DNA from: Henckelia pumila
Lineage: Eukaryota; Streptophyta; Magnoliopsida; Lamiales; Gesneriaceae
NCBI RefSeq assembly: GCF_033568475.1
Contig: NC_133122.1
Location: forward strand, 136,965,402 to 137,029,401
Direction: 5' to 3'
Length of the DNA: 64,000 bases
A program made the translations under genes and the position numbers. Shown here one piece after another: positions 33,425-45,368 of this stretch. The notes beneath the pieces were generated by a model that was not told the origin of the DNA, ran no database searches, and saw only the letters and a program-made list of their open reading frames with translations. How positions within the stretch are numbered: the first letter of the stretch is position 1; each line of letters opens with the position of its first letter.

Positions 33425-35778
33425 TATTGGTCAATGTGGTAACTCCAATGGATCTCGAACTCTCTTTGCAACCTGATACACATGCGAGCTATATATCCAC
33501 GATCGCATCACATTCACATACTTGGCATGTCGATCTTGAGTTGTCTTCATTCTCAACTTCACTTGCTCTGCCATATCTCGAATCATATCTGGTCCAACAT
33601 CTGGTGACTCATAAATATTATCCAAATACAAAGGAGATATGCACTTCTTTCCGTGTAACGCTTCGAAAGGAGCCATCCCGATACTCGTCTGATAGCTGCT
33701 GTTGTAAGAAAATTCAACAAGGGGTAAAGAATCTTGTCAACTAGTGCCAAAATCCAACACTACGGCTCGTAGCATATCCTCTAAAGTCTGAATTGTCCGC
33801 TCGGACTGTCCGTCAGTATGAGGATGATATGTTGTACTCAAGTGCAATTGAGTACCAAGTGCCTCTTGAAGACTGTGCCAAAAGTGAAAAGTAAACCTCG
33901 GGTCTTGATCTGAAACGATAGATTTAGGCACACCATGCAATCTTACCACACCTCTAACATAGATATCAGCCATCTGATCATGTCTGAAAATCATCCTATA
34001 CAGAATAAAACAAGCAGATTTCGTCAATCTGTCAATCACTACCCAAATAGCATCGCAACCTCTGACTGATCGTGGTAGCTTCGTGACGAAATCCATCGAG
34101 ATATGATCTCATTTCCACTTTGGAACAGATAAACTGTGCAATAGACCACCTGGTCTCTTTCTCTCTGCTTTCACCTGTTGACAGTTCGAGCATCGGGACA
34201 CAAACTTCGTAACATTAGTTTTAATCTTTTTTCATTAGAATTAATTTGTCAAATCGTTGTACATCTTTCGACCACGTGGATGAATGCTAAATCGAATGCA
34301 ATGTGCCTCTCGCAAGATTCGTTGTCTCAATTCTGAAATATCGGGCACAACAATACGATTATTCACAAATAAAGCATCATCACTGACCTGAAATTCGGAC
34401 TGGTATCCTAACTTGAATTTCTCTATCGAACTCTGAATACTCAGATCAGATTTCTGTGCTTCTTTGATCTTCACCAACAACTCTGGTTCGGCTTGAATAG
34501 CAAAAACTCTGATAGATCGCATATCTGTCTCAAACCCTAAACCAGAAGTACAACAATCATCAATCAAATGAGAAACACCAATCATAGATAAAGATAGAGA
34601 ACAAATCTTTCGACTCAAAGCATCAGCAGCTGCATTCGATTTTCCCAAATAATACTTGATTTCACAATCAAAATCCTTCAACAGATCTATCGTCTCTGTC
34701 TCATATTCAATTCAGCCTATGAAAACAAATACTTCAAGATTTTATGGTCAGAAAAGATTTCAAAAGTCTCACCATACAAGTAGTGACGCCAGATCTTCAA
34801 AGCAAACACGATAGCTGCGAGTTCAAGATCATGAATAGGATATCTAGTCTCGTGAAGCTTCAGCTGTCTCGAAACATACACTATCACTTGCTTTCTCTGC
34901 ATCAGAACACATCCCAAACCTCTATGAGAAGCATTACAATAGATAGTTACCAGTACCTGTAGTAATAGTTAACATCGGTGCACTGGTCAATCTCTTCTTC
35001 GGCTCAACAAAACTGGCTTCACATGCTTCTGTCCAGACAAAAAGCGTATTCTTCTGAGTTAGATGAGTAATCGGCTTCGCAATGCTAGAGAATCCTTCGA
35101 TAAATCTGCGATAGTAACCAGCTAAACCCATAAAACTTGGAAAATTTTGAACAGATGTCGGTCTAGGCTAATTCATTACTGCCTCTATCTTGCTAGGATC
35201 AATAGAAATTCCATCTTCTGATATAATATGACCGAAAAAGACAACTCGATTTAACCAGAATTCACACTTCGACAGTTTAGCATACAACTATTTGGCCCTC
35301 AAAGTCTGCACAACGATTCTCAAGTGCTCTGCATGATCAGTACGATTCTTGGAATAGATAAGAATATCATCAATAAAAATAATCACGAATTCATCCAAAT
35401 ACTTCTAAAAAACTCCATTCATAAGACCCATAAATACTGCTGGAGTATTTGTCAATCCAAACGACATGAATATAAATTCATAATGGTCATACCTCGTTTT
35501 GAATGCAGTCTTAGGAATATCTTTCTCTCGAACTCTCAGTTGATGATATCCTGATCTCAAATCAATCTTTGAATAAACAAATGAACCCTGCAATTGGTCA
35601 AAAAGATCATCTATTCGAGGCAACGGATATTTGTTCTTTACCGTAGCTTTGTTCAATAGACGGTATTCGATACACAGTCACATGGATCCATCTTTCTTTC
35701 TCACAAACAGAACTGGAGTGCCCCAAGGTAAAACACTAGGTCTGATGTAACCCTTGGCCAATAAATCTTCGAGTTGTT
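33425..35778 (-). pseudogene. minus-strand gypsy pol, RT to integrase, decayed and truncated at both ends
   Basis: Read from 35778 down: RT start ([18 protein letters not shown]), [20 protein letters not shown]-type block, [12 protein letters not shown], a FIDDILIYS active site near 35360, RT thumb ([20 protein letters not shown]), RNase H ([31 protein letters not shown]), integrase zinc region to 34241, integrase core (DFVTKLPRS, DQDPRFTFHFW, TTYHPHTDGQSERT) and MAPFEALHGKKC at its end. Stops and frameshifts separate at least six open pieces. The LTRs, gag and protease are absent, and the chromodomain, if it existed, is cut off at 33425. Confidence 0.88.
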
Positions 35779-37340
35779 CTTAACACGGTAAATATATTTC
35801 TTATAAATTTCGAATTATTCAAGGAATATTTACCAAATCTAATATTCAATATTCTCAAGGTCAAGAATTATAAGTAATTAAAATTCCTTTAAAAAAGATT
35901 GGTATATCGTACGAAATCAACCTAGATTTATTTATTTATTTGTTTTTTTTTTGTTTGAATTGGAGGGCCAACGTGGTGTTTGTTGGCGAGGATGGCCGTC
36001 CAGAGTAGGACACTTGACCAAGATTTTTTTGTTTCCGCACAGTAAATTATGTTTATTGGAGTTAATTTTATTTGAAGTTAAATTTCAATTTTCGATGGTT
36101 AAGTGTTCATGATAGTTTTTAATGACTTTTATTTATTACTGTATGGCATCTGAGAAGATTAATTCACTTTATATTAATTCAGTTGCATTTTTATAAATTT
36201 ATATTCACGTCTGATGCAGGTTCTTTCGGAAATTTGGTATATAGATTTTAATGAACTGTATTTTTTGGTTTCGGACATAACATGTATTTATGGGAATGTT
36301 TGGACAATGTTTCAGCATATTCTAGGGATGTTAATCGGCCAGTTCGGTTTTCGGTGTTTTATTTTAGTTTTTCCGGTTTTCGATTTTAAAAATATATAAT
36401 TTGATTCCGAATCATTTTTTTTCGGCTTGATTATTTCGGCTTTGATATAATTATTTTAATTAATATTATAAATATATTTTAAAATATAATATATTATCTT
36501 TTAAATGATTTTTCTGGAAAATTTTTAAATTCAAAGTCTATATAACTTAAATAAACAACAATAAACTAAAAATTATTTATTTACTAGATATCATCTCATA
36601 AAATATATAATATAAACAAATATATAAATAAAATTATTAATTTAATAAAATTTTGATTTTTTCAGTCGATTCGATTTTGAAATATATAAATAATATGAAT
36701 TATCACGGCAACAATCACTATTTCTACTTTATTTTTGATAAAAAAAAAATAATAATTAGGTAACTCTCCTTTGAAACAGTCCAAAATATATAAACTTGAA
36801 ATATGTCGATTGATTCAATAAAAAAAATTAATTTTAACATAAAAAAATAATTAAAAAAATCCCTCCATGTGCAAAACTATTCGTAACAACATCGCACCAA
36901 AGTTTTCGTCGAATAATCGTACAATGATGCTAGATAAATAATAGCAATTGTAATTTTATTTAATATTATATTATAAGATTAAATATTATTATTTGGACCT
37001 CGTCGAGCACACGCAAACCTTATATGAATTATCGAAAGTCACACCCGTACTTTGTTGAACAATTGAATTGTGAGTTATGACACGGAACCGAATCAAAAAA
37101 CTCATATAAAATTAAAGAACATGAAATAAAAATTGCAAAAACTATATACATGTCTAGCTATAATATATTTTATAAGAGTAGGTCTTCTTATACCATGATT
37201 TAATAGATTTATATAATTAAAATGATCTGTAAACAAGTAAACTCAGTCCATGAAAATTAATATTTTTAATATTAAAAATAATAATAGATTTGGAAATGAA
37301 AAATGTTTTGAGAAAAAAAATGATACAAAAATCTTAAATT
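35779..37340. other. AT-rich intergenic sequence upstream of the UGT gene
   Basis: No gene. A short stretch at 36322-36430 (CTAGGGATGTTAATCGGCC, then CGGTTTTCGG words) resembles the end of a hAT-like non-autonomous element, but its other end was not found. Confidence 0.45.
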
Positions 37341-37404
37341 ATATGTGTATATATATATATCATATCCTAGCTCTGAATTATCCTCTCTTGTGAATGAAAA
37401 AAAC
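37340..37404 (+). promoter_or_regulatory. TATA-rich core promoter region of the UGT gene
   Basis: TATATATATATAT at about 37350-37362 lies some 45 bp before the chosen ATG. It is compatible with a TATA box and short leader, though TA runs are common in this window. Confidence 0.4.
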
Positions 37405-39453
37405 ATGGCGAAGCCAACTCGCAAAGCACTTCATGCTATTGTAATCCCACTTCCGTATCAAGGACATATAAATCCAGCCATCAATTTCGCAATCAAACTT
37501 GCTTCAAAAAGCATCACAGTAACCTTCATCCACACTCAATATATCCACCACACGCTTGCTAAGACCCTGCATCATCATAACACGGAAGTCGATTTCTTCT
37601 CGGAAGCGCGAAAATCCGGGCTGGACATACGTTACAGCACGATCAGCGATGGGTTCCCGGTGGATTTCGATCGGGGCCTTCATTTCGAAGAGTTCTGGGA
37701 GTCCTTCTTGCGAGATTTCCCGGGTCGGGTGGACGAATTTGTAGGGAATATGATTCGGGTCGATCCATATTCGAAGTTTTTCTTGGTTGTTGACACTTTC
37801 TTCTCGTGGTCTGCGGCGGTGGCCAAAAACAATGGACTTGTAAATGTTTCGTTTTGGACACAAACAGCTTTGGCTCTTTCCATTCTGTATCACCTTGATC
37901 TGCTGTCTCAAAATGGCCACTTTCCAACTAAAGGTACGCAATTTTCTATGTAATTTTTCCAATGATCGATATATAAGATGCAGGATATTACTGATATATA
38001 TAACGATGTTTACATGTCAATACTTCAATAACAAATTGGTATAAAAGAAACATATATAGGATCCATACTAAATAGAGGATCAAAAGTTTAGTTTAACCAA
38101 CTTATTTAACAATTAAAATATATATCACATTAAAATTCAAAATAAGCATGTTCAATTGCGACTATTTGAGGTTGTTAGTAAGCATATCATATTTAATTGT
38201 CGCTTTGAGATTTTTGTATGTCTAAGTAAGTCATCTTCATTTCTCAAGCTTGGTCCTCATTCTTGGATATGGTGATGTGGTAAAAATAGAGAGATACATG
38301 ACTGAGATTCAATTTCAATAACATAGAAAATCAAAAATATTGCAAAAACGCATAATAAAACTTCAATTTTCCGTGGGATGACAAGTGATTTTATGCCAAA
38401 AAAACGTTGATTCAAATCCACTCTCGTGCTCTATGTGAAATATTTTTACATTTTAATTAATCATTTTTTGAAATCACAAATAGTCAAAATATATATGTCC
38501 CATTATTATTGAAGTAGTTTTTTCATGGTGTATATATATATATATTAGACAATGTTAAGGAAGAAATAAGGTACCTACCTGGAATTGAGGCAATAACCAC
38601 AAAAGACTTGATGGCTAATCTAAAAGAATCGGAAACAGCAACACAAGCGCAAATAATTTCAATCAAAGCATTTGAAGAGCTCAAGAAGTCAGATTTTATC
38701 TTACTCAACACAGTGGAAGAACTCCAATTTCAAGCTCTCTCAGCTCTCAACCAGAAACAACCTTCTTATGCAATCGGCCCTGTAAATTTTATCCCAGATT
38801 CTACACCACTTACAATCACCAAGAGTTTATGGGCCGAATCCGACTGCGAAAAATGGCTCGAATCCAAGCGTCCGGGCTCGGTTCTGTACGTCTCATTCGG
38901 CAGCCTGGCTCAGATCAGTAAGCAAGAGATTCAAGAAATAGCATACGGGCTTCTACTTAGTGAAGTAAACTTCATATGGATAATTCGAGCCGACATCGTG
39001 AGCTTCGACGGAACGCATGCTCTACCGGATGGATTCGAAGATGATGCTAAAGATAAAGGGTGGCTTGTTCCATGGTGTGATCAGATTAAAGTTCTTTCGA
39101 ATCCCGCAGTTGGGGTGTTCTTGAGTCATTGTGGCTGGAATTCGGTAGTCGAGAGCATTTGGTGCGGCGTTCCCATGATTTGTCATCCGTTTATATTCGA
39201 TCAACCTACGAATAGGAAGTTGATAGTTGAAGATTTTAAGTTTGGGTTTGATCTTTCAGATGGAATTTCGGTTCATAGGGAAGAAGTTGCGGAAAAGATC
39301 AAGAATGTGATGAGTGAAGCTGTTAGATTGAGGCTGAGGCAGGAAGTAGACAAAGCAAAGATAATATTGCACAATGCAGTAGAAGTGAATGGATCCTCTG
39401 ACAGAAATTTGGAGCAATTCATTCAGGATTTGGAGAACAAAATTTGTTCTTGA
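37405..39453 (+). CDS. family-1 UDP-glycosyltransferase, UGT86A-like, two exons
   Basis: Transfers a sugar from a UDP donor to a small acceptor in the cytosol. Exon 1 is 37405-37933 and exon 2 is 38549-39453; the 615-bp intron begins GTACGC and ends TTAG, and joining is in phase (a split Asp codon), giving 477 residues, normal for the family. The ATG at 37405 (MAKPTRKALHAIVIPLPYQG) is preferred over one at 37345 because family proteins start just before this block. Catalytic His21 lies in PYQGHINP and the activating Asp130 in VVDTFFSWS. The PSPG box spans residues 352-395, exactly 44 residues, with HCGWNS and a final Gln, which usually favours UDP-glucose. Similarity in SLWAESDC...WL and IPWC-type blocks points to UGT86A. 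The acceptor is unknown. No stop, frameshift or repeat insertion is seen. Confidence 0.93.
37934..38548 (+). other. UGT intron
   Basis: 615 bp, AT-rich, GT-AG, phase 1, ending in a TATATATATATATTAG acceptor. Plant UGTs with one intron often have it in this general region, between the two Rossmann domains. Confidence 0.88.
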
Positions 39454-39584
39454 AATTGAGTCCAAACTTTAAAAGTTAGTTCGTTCAAAGTTTGTTTGTT
39501 TGTTAATTTGTTTCCGCTCATAATATCCTTATATATTTATAATATAGAGTTTATGGAACGTGATGATTTTATTGATCTCAACTG
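39454..39584 (+). other. UGT 3' untranslated region
   Basis: AT-rich sequence between the UGT stop codon and the first base similar to the Athila-like LTR. No clear AATAAA was picked out. Confidence 0.5.
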
Positions 39585-40522
39585 TAATAGTATGAATTCT
39601 ATAAATCCTATTCTAAATCCTCTCACTCGAGTGTCGGATTCTAAATAAATATGACAAATCAATTTATGGCCAGTAAATTGAAAATACTTTCAAAACTAGA
39701 ATCACAATTAATTTGAAAGAACTCAATTCAATAAAATCAAAAATTCATAAACATGTCTTGACCAGGCTACATCAACCTCTAGACATAAAAAGTTTAGTTC
39801 ATAACAAAATTCAAAACAACCCAAATCATGTTTAATAATTCAAACATAATTCCACAATCAAAAGAAATAAATAAAGAAGAAATAACAAAGCCGTCGTCTT
39901 TCTTCTGTGTCCGGTTCAAACGCGCTGTCTTTGTTCCAAGTATTCTTCAAATCACGATCCAAAATCTCACCCAATAATACTCTCAAAAATATTGTGTGTA
40001 TGGCGGCTAGATGATCTCTATTAGGTCTGAAAAACTCCCTTTTATACACCATAAGAATCGTTTAAAATAAGTCCAAAGATATCCCAAAGTTTCCATAATT
40101 ACAAAAACACTTCGGCAGAAATCTCGCGACGCACGGGCGCTCCTCATAAGTCACGTGGCCACGCATAACACTCTGTTCCACAACTCCAAAAATCCCAAAC
40201 ACGCGCGGGCGCGCGTGATTTCTAGCGCGAGCGCGCATAACTTTCTGTTTCAACACTCTAAAAACACTTCAGGAAGCGCGGGCGCGCGTGATGGGTGGCG
40301 CGGGCGCGCGTATTGCTCGAGTCCTTCTTCATTTTTCCTTAAAAATCTTGGACCATCGTTGCTCGTTTTACCTTTATCTTGACTCCACCCATCATAAATT
40401 CAGTATTTGCTTTATTTCCTATATCCAACACAAACAACAACAAATTTCAAGTAATTTCGCTCGAAACCAAACAATTATCCAATAATATCAATACAAATTA
40501 AGTGCACAAAATGCATTTATCA
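39585..40522 (-). repeat. Athila-like 3' LTR (left copy), outer edge truncated
   Basis: Read on the minus strand, the LTR starts TGATAAATGCATTTTGTGCAC at 40522, the canonical start in Athila/Tat-type gypsy elements, preceded by a polypurine tract at 40523-40540 (TTTAAGTTTGAAGGAATT). The same sequence recurs at 57330-58217. The left end is about 39585, next to the UGT 3' UTR, where similarity to the other copy stops. It contains three pairs of GC boxes. Confidence 0.85.
40130..40312. repeat. GC-box pairs in the Athila-like LTR
   Basis: CGGGCGCGC-type boxes at 40134/40154, 40206/40228 and 40279/40301: three pairs, 20-22 bp within a pair, 72-73 bp between pairs. Confidence 0.85.
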
Positions 40523-42233
40523 AATTCCTTCAAACTTAAATGTTTGCTAGTTCCGAGAAAAAACCAAACAAGACTCAAAATCAAAACATAGACTATTCAC
40601 TCAAACAAATCAAGACCAACCAAGAAATACTTTGAATCAATGGTCTCAGCAATACATTCAGAAAAATATTTTTCATCCAATCATATCGAACCTATCGATC
40701 TTTATCTTCAAACAAACAAAGGCTAGTGAACCTCAAAGACTTACAAATACTCATGTTCAAAATACTCTTATCCAAGTCAATTCAAACATTCATAGATCAT
40801 GAGAACTTTATAGGGTATAAAGGATCAATTAATATGATAAAATTCAATTGCAAACTCTCACAATCAGGTTATTTAACAAAAGAAAAGTGTGTGCGTGTTT
40901 CGGCCAAAAATTCATATTCATTAAAAGTGTCAATCAATCATCCATAGGCTAGATTCTCGCAACCCTTCTCCACTAGTATATTAGGCAACTGTGACTCGGT
41001 CAATAGGACTTAATTGGCTTGTAACGTAAGGCCTGGTTCATGGCTACAAACGAAGGATTAAGAATTAAAAAGAGGGAGTAAGTGATATTCAATCTCTAAT
41101 TTCCACTCCTTTTCATTCACATTTCACATTCCCATTAACTTTTCATTCATTCCTTTTTTTTCTCAACTTGTCAATCCCTTTTTCATCACTTATTTTCTTT
41201 TTTTTTTCTTTGTTTCTTTTCATTACTACCTTCATCTTTTGCAATTCTTTTCCACCACACAATTCCGTCATTCAAAATAAAATTAGGAACATAAAAACTT
41301 TCATGCATTACTTACTCTCTCTAGGTAGAAATTAGTGTATATGCTATTCATCAGATAGTGAATGTAGGACCTTGAAAAGATGCCGAATGGGGGTTTTGTC
41401 ACACGTTTGCACGCATGCCATTCGTTTTTAAATTAAGCTCAAACAAGGTACTATGGATAATTGAATCAGTAGGTAGCTTGAAAGGCACAAAAGATTTTAG
41501 AAAAATTGCCTAAATCATCCCTAATCACAGTTATGCCCGTATTGCGCCGCAAAGGGTGTCCGAACTAGTTCTAGACAATCTCAATTCACAAGTAAATCAC
41601 ATAAATTTTCACCAGTGCAGAAAAGAAGCAATAATCAGCAGTAAACGATGATCTTCAACAAAATTCAGAACATGTATCTAAAGTACTCATATATCTCGTG
41701 AAAGCTCAAAGGGCAACTAATGATAAGTTCCAACAAAAATTAGGCCCAAGATCCAAAAAATGCCTCATTTATTTCTATGTTTATATGTTTTAACTCAAAC
41801 TTAAGCACACATCACAAATATATAGGAATTCATTCATCGAATTGATTCACCAACAAAAAAATTCTTTTAAGTAGGTTACAATCATGGAGTTGAGATAAAA
41901 ACAAAAAGTTTGCATCATTGGCCAATTTTTTTCATTTCTTTCATGGTTTCTTGAACTTAACTCAAAACCATCCCACATCCACACAACAATTCTCAATTTA
42001 CCAACACAAAACACTATTCTTGTTTCAAAGTAAGCCATCCAACTACCGACACAACACAGAAAAACCTAAAAAAACAAACACAACACTAAAAGAAAACAAA
42101 CAAAAACAAGAATAAAAATTCAACAACAATTTCCAACATGATTTAAACAAACCCCTCCCAAACTAGGTACATTCATTGTCCTCAATGAATTAATCAAGAA
42201 ATAATACAGTACATGTACTTTAGACGACGACCG
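40523..42233 (-). other. Athila-like 3' non-coding region
   Basis: About 1.7 kb without coding capacity between the 3' ORF and the polypurine tract, as usual for Athila-type elements. It is repeated in direct orientation at 58218-59931, with base differences and small indels, for example a longer C-run at 59843-59857. Confidence 0.85.
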
Positions 42234-43434
42234 TCAGTGGTCACCGCCTGCATCACTATCAGTATCATGGTTAGGGTCCGAAGCACCAAATGTAGGTGGC
42301 CACTGGGAATAGGGTGGAAAAGGATGATCCGAGCTTGCAGCGTGAGGGATCTGATGGCTCAAGGCATCAGCGAATCCCATCATATAATCCATGAAAACTC
42401 CAGTCGTCTACTGAAAGTGATGGAACTCTTGGCGATGCTGGCGAAGATCCTCCTCAATCGATGTAACACGGGCGTCCATAGAAGGAGGCGCCTCAGGCTG
42501 TGGCACTGGAACTCTTTGGGTTGCTGCTCTAGCATTGTATGCTCGACGGGCCTCGCGTTCTCTCAATTCACTTTCAGATGGATGACGAGAAGAAGAACCA
42601 CCATCGGGTATAAGAGCCATGGGCTTCATCAATTCTTCAGTAGGGCTCCATTCAACTCCAACTGCTTCACATAAATAAGTAATAATAGAAGTCAAAGAAA
42701 GCCCCCCTCGAACGACCAGTAAAAACATTCTGAATAGTTTCTTGGCAGATCTGGCCTAAATCTATAGCCTTTCCCCTGACAATGCAGTACACAAGAATCG
42801 CCCTCTCTTTGGTGACCTCATGGTCGTGGTCAGTAGGCTTAAGTCTAGCGCAAACAAGATTGTACCACCTCTTGGCGTCACTAGTCAAGTCGGTCTTCCG
42901 CAGCTTTGATGGCTTGTGATCACTGCCCAGCCTCCATTCAGTGCCCGCGACACAGATGGTTTGAATTATATCATCATAATCAATATCCCCAAACTTATAC
43001 GCAACTTATTCATTAAATTCCACTGGCGGGATTTGAAACAAAGCATTAATCGAAACAGAGTCAAAAGGCACCATCTTGCCCCTTACCAACACCTTGAACT
43101 TGATGTGTTTAACTTGCAAATTTGCATAAAATTCCTTAACCAAGGACACCACTGCTTCTTGTGGTTGTTTAACAAATTGATTCCACTGAAGCTCTATGAC
43201 TTCATCACCTACATTGCACCTAATAATCTCAGTCGGATCAAATCCAATGGAAGTTTCAAACCCCCGCTCAGGTAGAATGCTCTTTGATAACAACTTGTGA
43301 TAATTATCTTCAGCATTTTCATCCCAGAAACGATGAGTATCAAAAGCCGGGGCTGAAGAAGAGGATGCACCAAACTTCATTTTTTTCTTTAGGGTCATAT
43401 TGCAAATACTTAGAGAGCGAATTACACAAGCCAA
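42234..43434 (-). pseudogene. Athila-like 3' ORF (putative plant transposon protein domain)
   Basis: The frame starts at 43434 or at a downstream Met (MKFGASSSSAPAFDTHRFWD). It contains ILPERGFETSIGFD, VVSLVKEFYANLQVKHIKFK and VLVRGKMVPFDSVSINALFQ, the pattern of the domain found in the extra ORF 3' of pol in Athila-type elements (sometimes called env-like; no membrane segment is obvious here). Stops lie near 43004 and at 42408-42410 (a Gln codon changed to TAG), and the frame shifts near 42720. The C-terminus ends GGDH with a TGA at 42234-42236. Role unknown in the family. Confidence 0.8.
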
Positions 43435-44333
43435 AATTCAAAATAACAAGCAGCTGCCGTCACTCCCCCAAACTTATCAACCAAAGCAACAAACACACTC
43501 CTCACGCAAACATCACACAATCACCAACAACAATACCTAACTCAAGTAATCCCACAAGTTGAACACAAGTCCACGCCACCACCTTGAACTATATCGGCTA
43601 ACCAATAAAGGTGAGAATTTGCAACCCCGTAATCAGAAAAACTTACCACTCAATCTTGGGAAATCGCAGCAATAACCCCCAACAAGAACTTCCTGACAAG
43701 TAGATCGATGGGCGCCCGCGGATGAGAAGAGAAGTAGACGATGGATAAAGAAGAGGGGAAAAAGAAACGATATTGGAGAGGGAGAAGGACCGAAAGATGG
43801 AATCGTGAGTGTAATCGGCGATTTGGGAGAAGGAAAGTGTGAAGGGTTGTAAAAAGAAGAGAAAATCGGGATAAAGATAGGAGAAGAATGGAAAAAAATT
43901 GGGTTTTAAAACAGATGGGGCGGGCGCGCATAGGTCTCGGGGGCCGAGTAATTTTTTGTGCACAGGGGAAGAGCGGGCGCGCATACATGAGAGGCGGCCG
44001 CGCATAAATCTTTCTTCTGCTTCTGGCGTGCTTAAATTTCAAGCACGGGCGCGCCTTAGATCTGAGCGGGCGTGCATAAAATTTTATTCCATTCCTTTGT
44101 TTTTTAAATTTCATGAGGCACGGGCGCGCCAAAGAGGAAGGCGGGCGCGCATACGCTGCTGGAAATTCGTTCCTGAAAAAAAAACAATAATAAGCAAAAC
44201 GGACAGACAAATGAAATTACGAAAAACAAATTAACGCAAAGAACAACGAAAATTAAGAAAAAACGAAAAGAAAATTTGTGTTGCCTCCCAAATAGCGCTT
44301 GGTTTATAGTCCTCAGCCGGACTTTCACCAGAT
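43435..44333 (-). other. Athila-like spacer between pol and 3' ORF, with GC-box repeats
   Basis: Non-coding in its original role. CGGGCGCGC-type boxes occur at 43921, 43974, 43995, 44046, 44067, 44121 and 44142, i.e. three pairs with 21-bp spacing plus one single. The long minus-strand open frame here (43650-44210) reads as repeated YARP/ARP and is a by-product of the repeats. Confidence 0.75.
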
Positions 44334-45363
44334 TTAGGCCGGGTCTTTTAGCAAAGTGCTCTCTGTACTTTGTACTTCGTTACCAAAATAGTGTTTAACC
44401 CTTTGCCCGTTCACCTTGAATACCCTTTCATCTGTACATCGAAGCTCAATTGCCCCGTGCGGATACACTGTATCCACAGTAAATGGCCCAGACGATCGGG
44501 ACTTCAATTTCCCTGGAAAAAATTTCAGACGGGAGTTAAACAATAATAATTTCTGACCTGATTCGAATTCCTGAGGTACAATGTTTTTGTCATGCCACTT
44601 GTTTGTTTGCTCCTTATAGATCTTGGCATTCTCATATGATTCACTTTGAAACTCTTTCAGTTCATTCAACTATAATTTGCGCAACTCCCCGGATACTTCG
44701 AGATCCATGTTCAGCTTTCTTGACAGCCCAAAACGCTTTGTGCTTTAACTCCAATGGTGAATGACATGCCTTACCAAACATTAACCAATAGGGCAACATC
44801 CCAATAGGTGTTTTAAAATTAAGCATTGCGATAGGCCCATAGAGCGTCATCCAGCTTGATTGCCCAATCTTTCTGATTCGTCTTAACCGTTTTTTCCAAT
44901 ATTTGCTTGATTTCTCGGTTAGAGACCTCTGCCTGACCGTTTGTTTAGGGATGATATGCACACGCCACCTTATGTCTGACACCATACTTAGTGAGCAAGG
45001 TATTAAAAATCTTATTGCAAAAATGCGTACCTTCATCACTGATTATTGCTCGTGGTGTTCCAAACCTTGTAAAAATGTTCTTTTGTAAAAACTTTACTAC
45101 AACACGAGAATCATTACTAGATGTGGCAATTGTTTCCACCCATTTCGACACATAATCGACTCCCAATAAGATATAAGTGTACCCAAAATAAGGGGGAAAG
45201 GGACCCATAAAATCAATACCCCTCACATCAAATAACTCCACTTCTAAAATATTTGTGAGAGGTAATTCATGCTTTCTAGATATAGTCCCCGTTCTCTGAC
45301 ACTTATCGCATGATTTCACTAAGGTGTAACTATCTCGAAACAGAGTAGGCCAATAAAAACCAG
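44334..45363 (-). pseudogene. Athila-like pol C-terminus: integrase
   Basis: Read downwards from 45319: the zinc-binding half CDKCQRTG, the integrase core ([38 protein letters not shown]), the [20 protein letters not shown] block and the C-terminal GPFTVDTVYPHGAIEL domain. The three open pieces are in different frames (shifts near 45000 and 44665). The upstream part of the same pol lies at 54835-57149, beyond the inserted copia element. Confidence 0.9.
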
Positions 45364-45368
45364 ATTTT
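45364..45368. repeat. target site duplication ATTTT (left)
   Basis: ATTTT at 45364-45368 is repeated at 54830-54834 around the copia element. Confidence 0.93.

Noticed and set aside
36322..36700. hAT-like non-autonomous element upstream of the UGT gene
   Set aside because: One end looks plausible but no matching inverted end or 8-bp duplication was found, so it is only noted under the intergenic entry.
37345..37404. Upstream in-frame ATG for the UGT gene
   Set aside because: It would add 20 residues (MYIYISYPSSEL...) not typical of the family and overlaps the TATA-rich stretch; the ATG at 37405 fits known N-termini.
40130..40312. CpG-island promoter of a host gene
   Set aside because: The GC-rich words are within an LTR and recur in the spacer and second LTR copy of the same element family.
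42213..42674. 153-codon plus-strand frame
   Set aside because: It is the complement of the Athila-like 3' ORF C-terminal region and has no protein-like features.
43650..44210. 186-codon minus-strand frame with repeated YARP/ARP
   Set aside because: It is produced by the GC-box repeats read in one frame and lies in the spacer of an Athila-like element.
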